Notes: generated by a model not told the origin, from the letters alone. Counted from the first letter of the stretch, positions 18,753 through 27,267 are shown. The stretch: 64,000 nt of DNA from Streptomyces sp. 1331.2 (GCF_900199205.1 NZ_OBMJ01000001.1:5139001-5203000), one strand, 5' to 3'. A program made the numbers and translations.

Positions 18753-19288
18753 ACCCGAGACGGGACCTGGTCGGCGAACGCCGCCCGAGGAACTGCGTGG
18801 TGCCGCGCCCGGTCGCGAATCTGGCACGCCTTGAGGACGGCCGCGGGATCGCTGATCAGCTCGGCGCCGAGGTAGTTGTCGCCCTGGTCGAAGTGCATCT
18901 CCAACAGGTGCTCGGAGTCGAACAGCCAGAAGTCGCGCTCCGGCAGATCCAGGCGGCGGGCCGTCGCGCGTTGCAGGTGCCTGATGTCCTCGCCGGCCTG
19001 GACGTTGGCCCATCCGACGTGCAGCAGGTAGGCCTGCCCGTCAGTGATCGGGTCGTCGGCGATGCGAACCCGCCCCACGCGCTTGCCGGCCGCGGTCTGA
19101 GTGGCGATGTTGCGGCACCACGGGCGGTTCGGGTCCGTCTGTGGGTCCTCGCCGCGCAACCACCGCTTGAAGCCGTCTCCGGCTACGTCAGACGCGTAGC
19201 CGCGCCGGCTCTCCAGCCGCCATGCGGTGTGGGCGAACCCGTCACCGAAGAAGTGGTCGAACCGGTCGTCGCTGATGAACTCGGGCAT
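18749..19288 (-). CDS. DUF6879 family protein, regulator partner
   Basis: Protein of 179 residues from ATG 19288. The family pattern is visible: N-terminal FDHFFGDGFAHTAWRLESRRGYAS, WCRNIATQTAAGKRVGRVRI in the centre and LDLPERDFWLFDSEHLLEMHFD near 130. These proteins almost always sit directly before a DUF5753 XRE gene in streptomycetes, as here (4-base overlap). Biochemical function unknown; the pair is often discussed with WhiJ-type developmental regulation. Confidence 0.85.
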   Translation of the reverse strand: MPEFISDDRFDHFFGDGFAHTAWRLESRRGYASDVAGDGFKRWLRGEDPQTDPNRPWCRNIATQTAAGKRVGRVRIADDPITDGQAYLLHVGWANVQAGEDIRHLQRATARRLDLPERDFWLFDSEHLLEMHFDQGDNYLGAELISDPAAVLKACQIRDRARHHAVPRAAFADQVPSRV

Positions 19289-19291
19289 GGG

Positions 19292-19492
19292 TCAGACCTT
19301 CGGGGTGAATCGGGTCAGCAGGTCACGAGGGACGACGACGAAGGTCTCGCCGGGCAGCACATTCCGCAGCTGGGCGAGGGCTTCGGGGTCAGTGAGCTGG
19401 TAGCCCTGGACGACGATGTCGCCGGTCTCCGTCTCGTACAGCGTCGGGCACTTGCCGTCTTCGCTGGTGCTGCCGAGGAACGTGAGCTTCAC
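19292..19492 (-). CDS. 66-aa partner of the DUF6879/XRE module
   Basis: Starts at GTG 19492, with GGGAGAG upstream. The compact beta-rich product (KLTFLGSTSEDGKCPTLYE...VVQGYQLTD) recurs before DUF6879 genes in streptomycetes, although I do not know a name for it. It ends 3 bases before DUF6879, so the three genes form one operon. Confidence 0.75.
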   Translation of the reverse strand: MKLTFLGSTSEDGKCPTLYETETGDIVVQGYQLTDPEALAQLRNVLPGETFVVVPRDLLTRFTPKV

Positions 19493-19636
19493 GGTGCTCT
19501 CCCTCTCTGCTCAGTGGGTTACCAGGATGGCCTGACAGCTCATTCAATGTGGCCAAAACCAGGACTCCTGGGGGCGGATGCGAGACGATGCCGCTCACCA
19601 GGGCGGACCAGCCGGCCCCGGGGAGGGAGCGCCGCG

Positions 19637-19945
19637 ATGGGATATCGGAAGTCCTTCAAGGCTGGGGGACTGCGCGTCACCGCCTCGAAGAGCGGTATCA
19701 GCTACTCGGCGGGGGTGAAGGGGGCCCGGATCACCAAACAGGCCAACGGGCGTGTCCGAACGACCGTGGGGATCCCCGGCACTGGTATCTCCCACAGTAG
19801 GACCGCGGGCACTCGAAAGGTGCGGTCGCGCCCTGCGACGGCAGCAGCCCCACAAGGGCCCCGTCGGCAACACAGCAAAGGTGAGTGGATCAGTGCAGGT
19901 ATCTTCCTGGCCCTGTTTCTCCTCGTGCTCTTCGTGCTGGGCTGA
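19637..19945 (+). CDS. DUF4236 family small protein with C-terminal membrane anchor
   Basis: Protein of 102 residues from ATG 19637, with GGGAGGGAG upstream. Residues 1-52 match DUF4236 (GYRKSFKAGGLRVTASKSGISYSAGVKGARI, then TTVGIPGTGISHS). The end is a membrane segment (ISAGIFLALFLLVLFVLG). DUF4236 is common in mobile elements; function unknown. It diverges from the 66-aa gene, so both promoters lie in 19493-19636. Confidence 0.85.
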   Translation: MGYRKSFKAGGLRVTASKSGISYSAGVKGARITKQANGRVRTTVGIPGTGISHSRTAGTRKVRSRPATAAAPQGPRRQHSKGEWISAGIFLALFLLVLFVLG

Positions 19946-19954
19946 CACATGATG

Positions 19955-19987
19955 AGGCGTCCGGCCCCATTGGGCAGCCGGACGCCT
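19955..19987. terminator. terminator between DUF4236 gene and terS
   Basis: AGGCGTCCGGC and GCCGGACGCCT form a perfect 11-bp stem around an 11-base loop, between two convergent genes. Confidence 0.75.
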
Positions 19988-20002
19988 GGGTTCCTTCTGC
20001 GC

Positions 20003-20470
20003 TCAGCCGCGCCGTTGGCGGTTCTCTAGTAGCTCCTGCAGCTTGCTCTTCGCCTTCACCTCGGCGAGGCCCATGCGAGTGCGGTCCGTTGGCGTGAGCC
20101 CGAGCGCGCCGAGTTGACGGGCGATCTCCCGGTCCAGCGTGGACAGCATCCCGACCAGCGGGTTGGCGTACGCGTAGCCCTTCTCCGTGAACAGCACCGG
20201 GTCCGACGACTCCAGCCGGGCCATGAAGTCCTGCCGACGGTCGAACAGCTCACAGAGCATGACGACGGCAGGCCGGTCGGTCTGGCCGATCCACGAGCAC
20301 TCAGCGATCACCTCCCATATCGCCTTTCCGGCTGGGCCCAGCTGGTCGGGCGGCCGGTCTTCGACCGGCGGAAGCGCGACGACGTTCGAGGTGTCCGGGA
20401 GCGGCCTGCCACCGGGGTTGCCAAGTCGGCGCTTGCGCTCCGTAGGTGTTGGTGGGCGTCCTATCGCCAT
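20003..20470 (-). CDS. terS: phage terminase small subunit, P27 family
   Basis: Protein of 155 residues from ATG 20470, with GGAAGGAG 8 bases upstream. The N-terminus GRPPTPTERKRRLGNPGGRPLP is the classical P27 opening. The middle WEVIAECSWIGQTDRPAVVMLCELF and the end REIARQLGALGLTPTDRTRMGLAEVK are the family helices. P27 small terminases recognise cos DNA for packaging into HK97-type heads. No large subunit is encoded in the element, so it would have to work with a helper phage's motor. A cos-like structured sequence lies just upstream (20500-20600). Confidence 0.9.
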   Translation of the reverse strand: MAIGRPPTPTERKRRLGNPGGRPLPDTSNVVALPPVEDRPPDQLGPAGKAIWEVIAECSWIGQTDRPAVVMLCELFDRRQDFMARLESSDPVLFTEKGYAYANPLVGMLSTLDREIARQLGALGLTPTDRTRMGLAEVKAKSKLQELLENRQRRG

Positions 20471-20499
20471 GGCTCGCTCCTTCCTTGATCCTTTCAAGA

Positions 20500-20600
20500 C
20501 CCCCCGGGCGCACTTTCGCGGCTGTGTGTGGGGGCTGGGGGGCCGGGTCCGAAGACGATCATGCGTCGGACTTTTGACCTCCCCCCGGTACGGTGCCGCT
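20500..20600 (-). promoter_or_regulatory. candidate cos packaging site
   Basis: Directly upstream of terS the DNA has C6GGG (20500-20508), a G-rich run (20530-20542), a hairpin GTCC-gaa-GACG-atcatg-CGTC-GGAC (20547-20571), and then cttttgacctccccccgg ending near 20588. Paired G/C runs around a small dyad just before a P27 terS are what I would expect of an HK97-type cos site. Assigned by position and look only. Confidence 0.45.
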
Positions 20601-20662
20601 GCAGGGCCGCCGCTTACGCACCGTGACGTCAGACGGGCGTCGGCTGTCGGCTTCGGCCGCTT

Positions 20663-20959
20663 CTACCGCGCCGCCGTGGTCGAGCCTCGGCGCTGGCTGC
20701 GGTCGAGGCCGAAGGACAGTGGCACGGTGACGGCGGTGCCGCTTGGCCGGGCGTTGGGGCGGGCTGCTGCTCGGCGTGCAGCTCGGTTGCGCGGCGTTGA
20801 TGGCGCTTCGGTGGTGGTACGTGTGGGGGCTTCCTGACGGTGCTGACGGTACGGCGGTGCCGCGGAACCGGTGGCTGCTCGGCGCACTTCGGATCTGGCG
20901 ACTTCGGTAAGGGCTCGGGCCCGCTCGCTCTTCTCGCGGGTGACCTTGCGCTCCTTCAT
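20663..20959 (-). CDS. 98-aa basic protein, unknown
   Basis: ATG 20959 has AGGAG 7 bases upstream, which supports this start over an upstream ATG. The product is rich in Arg, Ala and Thr and probably disordered, with a charged helix at the start (KERKVTREKSERARALTEVARSEVRR). Its place between capsid and terS suggests a morphogenesis accessory, but I see no HNH or protease motif and the composition leaves doubt. Confidence 0.45.
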   Translation of the reverse strand: MKERKVTREKSERARALTEVARSEVRRAATGSAAPPYRQHRQEAPTRTTTEAPSTPRNRAARRAAARPNARPSGTAVTVPLSFGLDRSQRRGSTTAAR

Positions 20960-21109
20960 ACCGGTCTCCTGTCTGGCCAAATGGCTGTTGTCGGAGCTGG
21001 GGTGGCCGGACATGTGGGGCGGGGGTTGGAGGCCACCCCTTCGAATCTGGACCCCCGGGTATGGGCAGGCCCGCCCTCCCGCATCAGGAGGGCGGGCCTG
21101 CCGCGTGCG

Positions 21110-22525
21110 TCAGAACCCGGCGGGCGAAATGAGGCCCGTTCCCGAGAGAACGGCGATGGACTCGGGCCGGCGGTTCGGCATGAAGGCCGCATAGGAATAG
21201 ACCTGCAGTCGAACCTGGAGCGTGCCGGACAGAACCTCGGGCATGGCGCGAGTGCGCATGGCGCCCTCCCAGAGGTAGGTGTCCGAGGTCCGCATGGCCA
21301 CGATCCGCTCCTCGTTGGAGCCGCCGCCGAGGTTGGACGGGATGTTGCCGTCGGTCATGACGGGGAAGGCGCCGAGCTTGCCGACGTAGCCCTCGACGTC
21401 CGAGCCGACCTGCAGCGCGGCGGGGTTGAACGGCGAGCTGGTGTCCGGGAGGACCAGCGGCCGGCCGCTGGTGTCGAGCGTGCTGGCCATCCAGTACCAG
21501 CGCGACGGGGTCATGAACAGCGCGGTGGCGGGGAGCTTGCGGTTCTTCGCCACCTGGCTGAGCGCCTGCATGACTGGCACGTACAGCTCCGGCAGCGTCG
21601 GCGACGCGTCCGTGTAGGTCACGGAGTTGATGCCGCTGACGTTGAGCACCCCGAGCAGCTGGCCGTTGCTGCCGGTACCGGTCCAGCACTGCTGGTCGAG
21701 CTTCTGGTTGTAGTCGGCCATGAGGTCGGCGAACACGATTTCGTCGAAGCCAGCGGGGCTCTGCTCCAGCAGCTGCAGCGCGATGTCCTGCTGGCCGGCC
21801 AGGGTCCGCACGGGCACGGACACGAACGTGTCGGTCAGGTCCTGCGAGGTGACGAGCGCGCCGTCGGCGGTCTGCACGCCCACCGCGGTGCCGGTGGCGA
21901 CCTTCGGCACGTTGATGCTGTCGGTGCCGCTGGGCAGCGTCAGGTTGCGGACGCTGTTGGCGAGGGTGCGGCCGAAGCGCGGCAGGTCGACGTACTCGTC
22001 GATCAGCCACATCGGCGGCACGAAGTAGCCGCCCTGGCCATCGGTCCTATTGGGGTTGACGCGGCGCTCGAAGGTGCCGCCCTGGTCGACGCCACGCAGT
22101 TCCTGCTCGGCGCGGGCCCGGCGGATCTTCTCGCGCCGCGGCATTTCCACATCCATCTCCTGGGCGTGGCGGGAGAGTCGTGCCGTGGCCTCGGGGTCGT
22201 GCTCGACCTGGGCCTTGGCGAGGTCGCGGAAGTAGCTCTGGCCGCTGTTGCGCTCGTAGGTGAGCGGCTCGGACGTGACGCTCAAGCTCGGGGAGAACTT
22301 CCGAGCGGTGGGCGCGGCCTGGGCGTCCCTGAGGGCCTGGTCGGTGAGTTCCTCGATGCGGGTGCTGATCTCGTTGGCCCGCTCGGTGTGCTGCTCGATC
22401 AGGCGGCTCTCGTTGGGCGAGAGACTGCGGTTGTGCTTCTGGGCGGTGCTGAGAATGCGGCTGGCTTCGGCCTTCTCGGTGGCGAGCTTCTCGCGGAGGT
22501 CGGCGAGCATCTGGACAGTGTCCAC
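21110..22525 (-). CDS. phage major capsid protein, HK97 fold
   Basis: Protein of 471 residues from GTG 22525, with GGAG 8 bases upstream. Residues 1-110 are a coiled-coil delta domain (MLADLREKLATEKAEASRIL..., then NEISTRIEELTDQ). Residues about 180-470 are the HK97 shell domain (GGYFVPPMWLIDEYVDLPRFG; FDEIVFADLMADYNQKLDQQ; SRWYWMASTLDTSGRPLV; EERIVAMRTSDTYLWEG). A separate prohead protease and a scaffold are not seen, so the delta domain is either uncut or processed by a helper enzyme. Its presence without portal or tail genes is the strongest hint of a capsid-encoding satellite. Confidence 0.93.
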   Translation of the reverse strand: MDTVQMLADLREKLATEKAEASRILSTAQKHNRSLSPNESRLIEQHTERANEISTRIEELTDQALRDAQAAPTARKFSPSLSVTSEPLTYERNSGQSYFRDLAKAQVEHDPEATARLSRHAQEMDVEMPRREKIRRARAEQELRGVDQGGTFERRVNPNRTDGQGGYFVPPMWLIDEYVDLPRFGRTLANSVRNLTLPSGTDSINVPKVATGTAVGVQTADGALVTSQDLTDTFVSVPVRTLAGQQDIALQLLEQSPAGFDEIVFADLMADYNQKLDQQCWTGTGSNGQLLGVLNVSGINSVTYTDASPTLPELYVPVMQALSQVAKNRKLPATALFMTPSRWYWMASTLDTSGRPLVLPDTSSPFNPAALQVGSDVEGYVGKLGAFPVMTDGNIPSNLGGGSNEERIVAMRTSDTYLWEGAMRTRAMPEVLSGTLQVRLQVYSYAAFMPNRRPESIAVLSGTGLISPAGF

Positions 22526-22703
22526 GTTGGGGGCTCCATGCAGGTGTGGATGCCGCGGGCGCTCTCGGCCATGGATGGCGGGCGCTCGTCTGCGCGGCAG
22601 GGAAGGGTGTGCTCGGCGTGCGCTGTCCGGCTGAGCCCCGTCCGGGACCGGATGCACTGGCGGGCGGCTCCGCATCCACGGAGTGCCGGCCTGCTGCTGC
22701 GAG

Positions 22704-22765
22704 CAGGTAGGGCGGCTGACGGCTTGGCCTCCACCGTGGTGGCCGTCTGTGCTCTGCCCTACCTG
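22704..22765. repeat. structured inverted repeat upstream of capsid gene
   Basis: CAGGTAGGGC (22704-22713) and GCCCTACCTG (22756-22765) are perfect inverted arms. Inside, GACGG/CCGTC and CCACC/GGTGG can stack, giving a multi-step stem. It lies in the 274-base gap between the 134-aa gene and capsid, a place for a terminator, a capsid promoter or a packaging signal. Confidence 0.55.
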
Positions 22766-22799
22766 ATCAGCATATCCGGTTGGGGCGTCAGGGAACCGT

Positions 22800-23204
22800 C
22801 TAAGCGGCGTCGTTTGTGTCCGGGGTGGCGCGGGGGCGGTTCTGCAGCTCGACCAGACGGCCTTCCGCGGCCTGGTGCTCGACGTCGGCGGCGAGGGCGG
22901 TGTCGCCGGCCTGGAAGAGCTCGGCGACGTCCTCGTCGGTGGCGTTGCCGGGCCCGGTGGCGATCAGGTGGTCGATCCGGGCGAGCCATTCGGCGCCGGC
23001 CTGCTGGGCCTGGTCGAGGTGGAAGTCGGCGTCATACCGGGCGAGGTCGCGCTCTTCGCGCTCGTTAGCGCGCATGAGCTCGATGGCGAGGGCGACGAGG
23101 ACGTCGGTGCTGCTCTCGCTGAGGGCGAGGGCGGCAATGCGCCTGTCCTTCGGCGTCATGCAGGCGATGGCGCGGGTAAGTGTGGGGAACTGGTGCTCGG
23201 TCAT
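22800..23204 (-). CDS. 134-aa hypothetical protein, element-specific
   Basis: From ATG 23204, with AAGGGA upstream. An acidic helical protein (TRAIACMTPKDRRIAALALSESSTDVLVALAIELMRANEREERDLARYDADF...) without a recognised domain. It lies 26 bases after the 152-aa gene in the primase operon, and a strong inverted repeat separates it from capsid downstream. Confidence 0.65.
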   Translation of the reverse strand: MTEHQFPTLTRAIACMTPKDRRIAALALSESSTDVLVALAIELMRANEREERDLARYDADFHLDQAQQAGAEWLARIDHLIATGPGNATDEDVAELFQAGDTALAADVEHQAAEGRLVELQNRPRATPDTNDAA

Positions 23205-23230
23205 GGTGAATCCCTTGAGTGGTCGAGTGG

Positions 23231-23689
23231 TCAGGAATCGGCCGGGGTGCCGTGCGCGCGCAGCTGGGCGGCGAGGACCGGGTCAACGCGGTCGACGGCG
23301 TCCACGAGCAGGAGGGGCCAGTAGGTGGGGCCGCCGCTGCGGTCCGTGATGAGCAGAACGTCGCGGCTGCCGTCGGCGGGGATGCGCTGGCGGACAAGCC
23401 GGCTGACGGCGCGATGGTGCACGGTCTTGGGGATGGTGACGACTCCCCCGGTGGGCACGAGCATGTGCGTTCCACGGAACGTGGTGAGGTCGCTGGTGAC
23501 GAGGACCTCGGGCGCGCCGACGTCGAGGTAGGCGGTCCAGTGGCCGACCAGGTCGAGGCCGGCGGCGAGGGCCTGGCCGACACCGGGCGGGATGGTGACG
23601 AGGTACTCGGTGCGGTCGGAGAGGACATCGGCGAGGCGACGTACGGCGGTCTCGCGCGGGATGAGGTTGCGGTTGCGGGTGGTGGTCAC
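23231..23689 (-). CDS. 152-aa hypothetical protein coupled to primase
   Basis: GTG 23689 overlaps the primase stop (GTGA), which fixes the start. The fold looks alpha/beta with a helix LIPRETAVRRLADVLSDRTEYLVTIP and a strand-rich end (RDVLLITDRSGGPTYWPLLLVDAVDRVDPVLAAQLR). No domain recognised. Translation coupling suggests a replication accessory. Confidence 0.7.
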   Translation of the reverse strand: MTTTRNRNLIPRETAVRRLADVLSDRTEYLVTIPPGVGQALAAGLDLVGHWTAYLDVGAPEVLVTSDLTTFRGTHMLVPTGGVVTIPKTVHHRAVSRLVRQRIPADGSRDVLLITDRSGGPTYWPLLLVDAVDRVDPVLAAQLRAHGTPADS

Positions 23690-26007
23690 TGCGGCTCCTG
23701 CTGACGGGCGGGCGGCGTGTGCACCCACGGGTGGACGTCGAAGGCGGGCGAGGGCTTGCGTCCACGGACGCCGGGCCGCTCCGGCGGCGGCACAAGGCTG
23801 ATCCAGCCGTAGTCCTCCAGCTCGCCGAGGACCGCGGTCATGGACTCCATGTCCTGCGCCCACTTCCGACCCTTGAGGGCCTGCCAGGCCTGCCGGGCGG
23901 TGAACTGGGCCGAGGGGTCGGGGCGTCCGCGCAGCCAGGTGATGACGTCCCGGAGCGGGCCGAGTCTGCCCTCGCCGTCGGCGCCCATGAGGTCGAACAC
24001 CGCCTTGGCGTGGACGATGAAGTACGGGGCCATGGCGAGGACGGCCGCCATCCGGTCCCGGGTGATCGTGGACGCTTCCGGGTTCTCGTAGACCGTGAGG
24101 CAGGCGGCGATGCGGATCAGCTGGCCGCGGAACTTGCCGGCCCAGTCGGCGACCTGGTGCAGGTCGCCGCCGGGCTTCCGCCGCTTGGCGAACCCGTTGT
24201 AGAACTCGCCGAACAGCTGTCGGGCGTCCGGGTCGAGGTCGAGCGTCAAGACCTCGCTGCGGTTCCACACGCGTTCGACCAGGGCGCGGATGCGCTTGGC
24301 GTAGGTGTCGGCGACCGCGTGGGGTACGGGCGGGGAGTCGAAGGTGTCTTCCTCGGTGGCGGCGGGCCGGCCGTACAGGAAGCGGCCGAGCAGTCCGTTC
24401 TCTCGGAACTCGGGGTTCTTCTTCTCCAGGCCCGTGAACACGCCGGGTTGCACGATGAGCCCGATGGCAAGGAACGTGCTCGACATGCGCGCGGAGCTTC
24501 GGCCGGTGCGGTCGATGGTGTAGGGGCTGCCGGTGTACGCCTCCAGCAGGAGATCGGTGTTCGCCTTCCCGTTGTTGCCGTACAGGCCCCCCGCCACCTT
24601 GATGAGGCCTCCCTCGGAAGCGAGCAGCCCGATCCGGCCGCCCTGCCCGTGCATCACCTTGGCGATGGCCTCCAACGTGGCGTCGCGGATGAGCAGGCGC
24701 GGCAGCTCGGGCTGCTCGCCGAGCTCCAGCAGCTTGACCCGGGCGGCCTCGGCGTCCGCGAGGGCGTTGTCGGGCTTCTCGCTGGCGGCCTTCTGTTCGG
24801 CCTTGGCCATCTGGCCTTGCGTGATCCGGATCTCCTGGGCCGTGGCCTCAACTTGTGGGCGGGCGGCCTCGATCAAGTCGTCTTCGATCTCGCGCAGCGG
24901 TGCTGCGGCCGCGTTGAGCGCGGGGGTCTTCTTCTCCGAAGAGTCGGCGAGTGCGGCGAGGTACAGGGCCGTCGACTCGTACCAGTCGGCCTTCACCCGC
25001 ACTCGGCGCCGGCCGCCGGTGGCGGCGGAGATGGTGGCGAGGGCGGCGAACGCGACCAGGTCGGGCGGCACCTGGAGGGAGGCGGCGTTGGCGGTGACGA
25101 ACGCGCCGAGTTCGCCCAGGTGCTCGACGGGGAACGGCGGCAGGGGCCGGGCGTCGAGGCGGACCGGCTCGTCCCACCCGCCATCCTCGGATCGCATCCC
25201 AGAAATCCCAGAATGGCCGAAGGGGTCCGCAGGCTGGGACGGCCTCGGGATTCTGGGATTTGTGGGACGCACATCGACAGGCACCAGGTCCGTGTAACCG
25301 AGTTCGGCGGCGAGGTGGTCGGAGACGTCCTTGCCTGCGGCGGGCTCGACGACCCGGTGCGGGATCCCGGCTTGCTGCAGGGAGGCCGCGACCTGGGCGG
25401 CGTGCGCGCGGCCGGGCTCGTCCCGGTCGGCAACGACGACCACTTCGCCGGCGCCGTGCAGATGACGGGTGTGGTCGTCGGTCCACTTCCCGGCGCCGCC
25501 CGAGTTGCAGGTCGCCACAACGCCGATGGCGGCGAGGTTGTCGACGTCCTTCTCGCCCTCGACGACCAGGACCAGGCCGCCGACCGCAACCTCGGCGCGG
25601 ACCTGCGGCAGGCGGTAGGGCACGCGGCGGATGCCCTTGACGCTGGGCGCTCCGTCCGCGGCGTACTGGCGGAACGTCTTGGGGGAGTAGCGCACGACGG
25701 TGTAGAGCAGCGTGCCGTTCTCGTCGCAGTACGGGTATTCGGCGACCTTCACGGGCCGGTCGTTCCTCTTCTCGCGGGGCTCGTCGTGCAGGTCGGCGAG
25801 CGTGAGTCCGAGGGCGGCGACGATGTCCTCGGTGGGGCATCCGGCGTGGCAGTGCACGACGACGTCGGCGCCGCGGCTGCCGCGCCCGACGGACAGGGAC
25901 GGGCTGTTGTCGTCGTGGGCGGGGCACTGCCACGAGCGGCCGGTGTGGTCGCTACGGCTGCCTGCGGCGACGAGGGCGTCGTGGACGCGGTCGAGGGCAC
26001 TCACCAT
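23686..26007 (-). CDS. primase-helicase: CHC2 zinc finger, Toprim, DUF3987
   Basis: Protein of 773 residues from ATG 26007, preceded by AGGAGG at 7-base spacing (the longer upstream ORF is a shadow). Zinc finger: C28, H31, C53, C57 (WQCPAHDD ... VHCHAGC). Toprim: LVLVVEGEKD near 145-153 and VVVVADRDEPGR near 195. DUF3987 helicase-like half: about 290-700, with LADSSEKKTPALNAA around its P-loop position. Such proteins prime and unwind the DNA of phage satellites and prophages for autonomous replication. It starts inside the stop of a 63-aa gene and is coupled to the 152-aa gene after it. Confidence 0.92.
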   Translation of the reverse strand: MVSALDRVHDALVAAGSRSDHTGRSWQCPAHDDNSPSLSVGRGSRGADVVVHCHAGCPTEDIVAALGLTLADLHDEPREKRNDRPVKVAEYPYCDENGTLLYTVVRYSPKTFRQYAADGAPSVKGIRRVPYRLPQVRAEVAVGGLVLVVEGEKDVDNLAAIGVVATCNSGGAGKWTDDHTRHLHGAGEVVVVADRDEPGRAHAAQVAASLQQAGIPHRVVEPAAGKDVSDHLAAELGYTDLVPVDVRPTNPRIPRPSQPADPFGHSGISGMRSEDGGWDEPVRLDARPLPPFPVEHLGELGAFVTANAASLQVPPDLVAFAALATISAATGGRRRVRVKADWYESTALYLAALADSSEKKTPALNAAAAPLREIEDDLIEAARPQVEATAQEIRITQGQMAKAEQKAASEKPDNALADAEAARVKLLELGEQPELPRLLIRDATLEAIAKVMHGQGGRIGLLASEGGLIKVAGGLYGNNGKANTDLLLEAYTGSPYTIDRTGRSSARMSSTFLAIGLIVQPGVFTGLEKKNPEFRENGLLGRFLYGRPAATEEDTFDSPPVPHAVADTYAKRIRALVERVWNRSEVLTLDLDPDARQLFGEFYNGFAKRRKPGGDLHQVADWAGKFRGQLIRIAACLTVYENPEASTITRDRMAAVLAMAPYFIVHAKAVFDLMGADGEGRLGPLRDVITWLRGRPDPSAQFTARQAWQALKGRKWAQDMESMTAVLGELEDYGWISLVPPPERPGVRGRKPSPAFDVHPWVHTPPARQQEPQ

Positions 26008-26192
26008 GCGGTCACCTCCTTCTCGGTGGTTCGGCGCTTCGTGAATCGGAGGCGGAGCTCCCACAGCTGCCATCCGGCAGCGGACAGTCGGCGCAGCTCT
26101 GCGCGGGTCTCGCGTGGGGTGAGGCCGTACGGGGAGGGCCCGAGGACCCCCGCCGGGTCGGCGGGGGCCTCGGTGGTGGTGCGGTGGTTCAC
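26001..26192 (-). CDS. 63-aa basic protein upstream of primase
   Basis: ATG 26192 overlaps the stop of the 229-aa gene (ATGA); its own stop overlaps the primase start (ATGGTGA). The end is a basic helix (RETRAELRRLSAAGWQLWELRLRFTKRR). No domain recognised. The double coupling supports a real gene. Confidence 0.65.
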   Translation of the reverse strand: MNHRTTTEAPADPAGVLGPSPYGLTPRETRAELRRLSAAGWQLWELRLRFTKRRTTEKEVTAW

Positions 26193-26878
26193 TCGTCCTC
26201 GCCCGGGGCGGCGAACAGCTCGGGGCGGGTGTACTCCGCGACCGCCAGGGCGACGGAGGCGTGAAGGCCTTCGCCGGTGCTGCGGGCAGCCTCGGCAGGG
26301 GTGAGCCCGTCGGCCTGGCCGCCCTCGACGTGTCGGCGGACGGTCTCGCGGATGAGGTGGTCGGCCACGAGGTAGAGCGGGTTCGACGCGCGGTTGGCGT
26401 TGCTCCAGTCGCTCTGGTCACAGAACGGGTCGATGTCCTCGACCATCTCGGCAGCCGCGATGATCAGGCGGAATGCGATCTGGCGCGGGGTGAGGCTGCC
26501 GGGGGCGCTGGCCGCGGTGAGCGCGTTTCTGATCGCCTGCTCGGCAAGCCGGACCCCGGCCGGCAGGACTTCGGCCGCCGGCGGGCACGAGGGGGTGCCG
26601 CAGGACTTGAGTACCTGGCCGTCGAGCGTGACGGCCCACGGCCGGAGCGGCACGTCCGGCCCCGGGTCGATGCCGTGCACGGCGCATTCGCCGCCTTCGA
26701 GCTGCAGCTCGGTGTTCTGCCCGGCCGGGGCAGCCGGCAGTGCGAGGGCGAGTTCGGCTATGGCGGCGAGTGCCGGACGGGTGGTGCGCCGGTCGGCGTC
26801 GTGCCACAGGTGCTCACCCGTGAGGGCGATCAAGTCGGTCGGGGTGGTGGTCTTGATGGTGCTGGTCGTACCCTGCAT
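26189..26878 (-). CDS. 229-aa hypothetical protein, first gene of replication operon
   Basis: ATG 26878 has AAGGAG 6 bases upstream. There is no recognised domain; it has helical segments (TTRPALAAIAELALALPAAP; RLAEQAIRNALTAAS; LTPRQIAFRLIIAAAEMVED) and three scattered cysteines. It opens the - strand operon leading to the primase and lies 121 bases downstream of xis. Co-occurrence with primase suggests a role in satellite replication or its control. Confidence 0.7.
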   Translation of the reverse strand: MQGTTSTIKTTTPTDLIALTGEHLWHDADRRTTRPALAAIAELALALPAAPAGQNTELQLEGGECAVHGIDPGPDVPLRPWAVTLDGQVLKSCGTPSCPPAAEVLPAGVRLAEQAIRNALTAASAPGSLTPRQIAFRLIIAAAEMVEDIDPFCDQSDWSNANRASNPLYLVADHLIRETVRRHVEGGQADGLTPAEAARSTGEGLHASVALAVAEYTRPELFAAPGEDE

Positions 26879-26999
26879 CTGAAGCTCCTTCGACGGCGGC
26901 GCACTGGGTTCACGGCCCGCGCCGCCGTTCGGCTGTCTGGTGATGGACGGTGCTTCGTGGCCTTCAGCAGAGTGGCAACTCTGTTGGAGGCCTTCTTCG

Positions 27000-27227
27000 T
27001 TAGGCCGCGGCGAGGTCGCCGCTCAGCCACTTCTCCACGTCGCTTCGGCGGTAGCGGACACGGCCGCCGCGGCCCGGCGTGAGCTTGGTGTAGGGGATTC
27101 CGATGCCCTGGTAGCGGTGGTTGGCGAGGGTGCCCGGCGTCAGCTTGGCGAGCTTCGCCGTCTCGGCGGGAGTGAGCCACTCCTCGCGGGCACTGCGCAG
27201 GCGGACAGCTTCGGAGGGGATGGACAT
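27000..27227 (-). CDS. xis: excisionase / HTH_17 DNA-binding protein
   Basis: Protein of 75 residues from ATG 27227, with AGGAG upstream. The MerR-like winged helix is clear: WLTPAETAKLAKLTPGTLANHRYQGIGIPYTKL followed by GGRVRYRRSDVEKWL. Small proteins of this type next to a tyrosine integrase are recombination directionality factors; some also activate early genes. It is divergent from the XRE repressor gene, so expression is probably set by the operators in 27228-27370. Confidence 0.88.
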   Translation of the reverse strand: MSIPSEAVRLRSAREEWLTPAETAKLAKLTPGTLANHRYQGIGIPYTKLTPGRGGRVRYRRSDVEKWLSGDLAAA

Positions 27228-27245
27228 AGCCACTCCTGTCTGAAT

Positions 27246-27267
27246 AACGCAGATGGATACTTGCGTT
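27246..27267. promoter_or_regulatory. candidate operator 1 in xis/repressor divergent region
   Basis: AACGCA-N10-TGCGTT, a perfect 6-bp dyad in the otherwise AT-richer gap between the divergent xis and repressor genes. Likely bound by the XRE protein. Confidence 0.45.

Noticed and set aside
18753..19013. N-terminal extension of the DUF5753 regulator
   Set aside because: It overlaps DUF6879 in another frame and is Arg/Pro/Gly-rich without conservation; GTG 18752 gives the normal family start.
22526..22675. N-terminal extension of the capsid protein to 521 aa
   Set aside because: Pro/Arg/His-rich, with no ribosome site. GTG 22525 with GGAG upstream gives the usual coiled-coil delta-domain start.
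20840..26304. long + strand frames across the capsid/primase region (742 and 861 aa)
   Set aside because: Antisense shadows of capsid and primase, both of which have strong motifs on the - strand.
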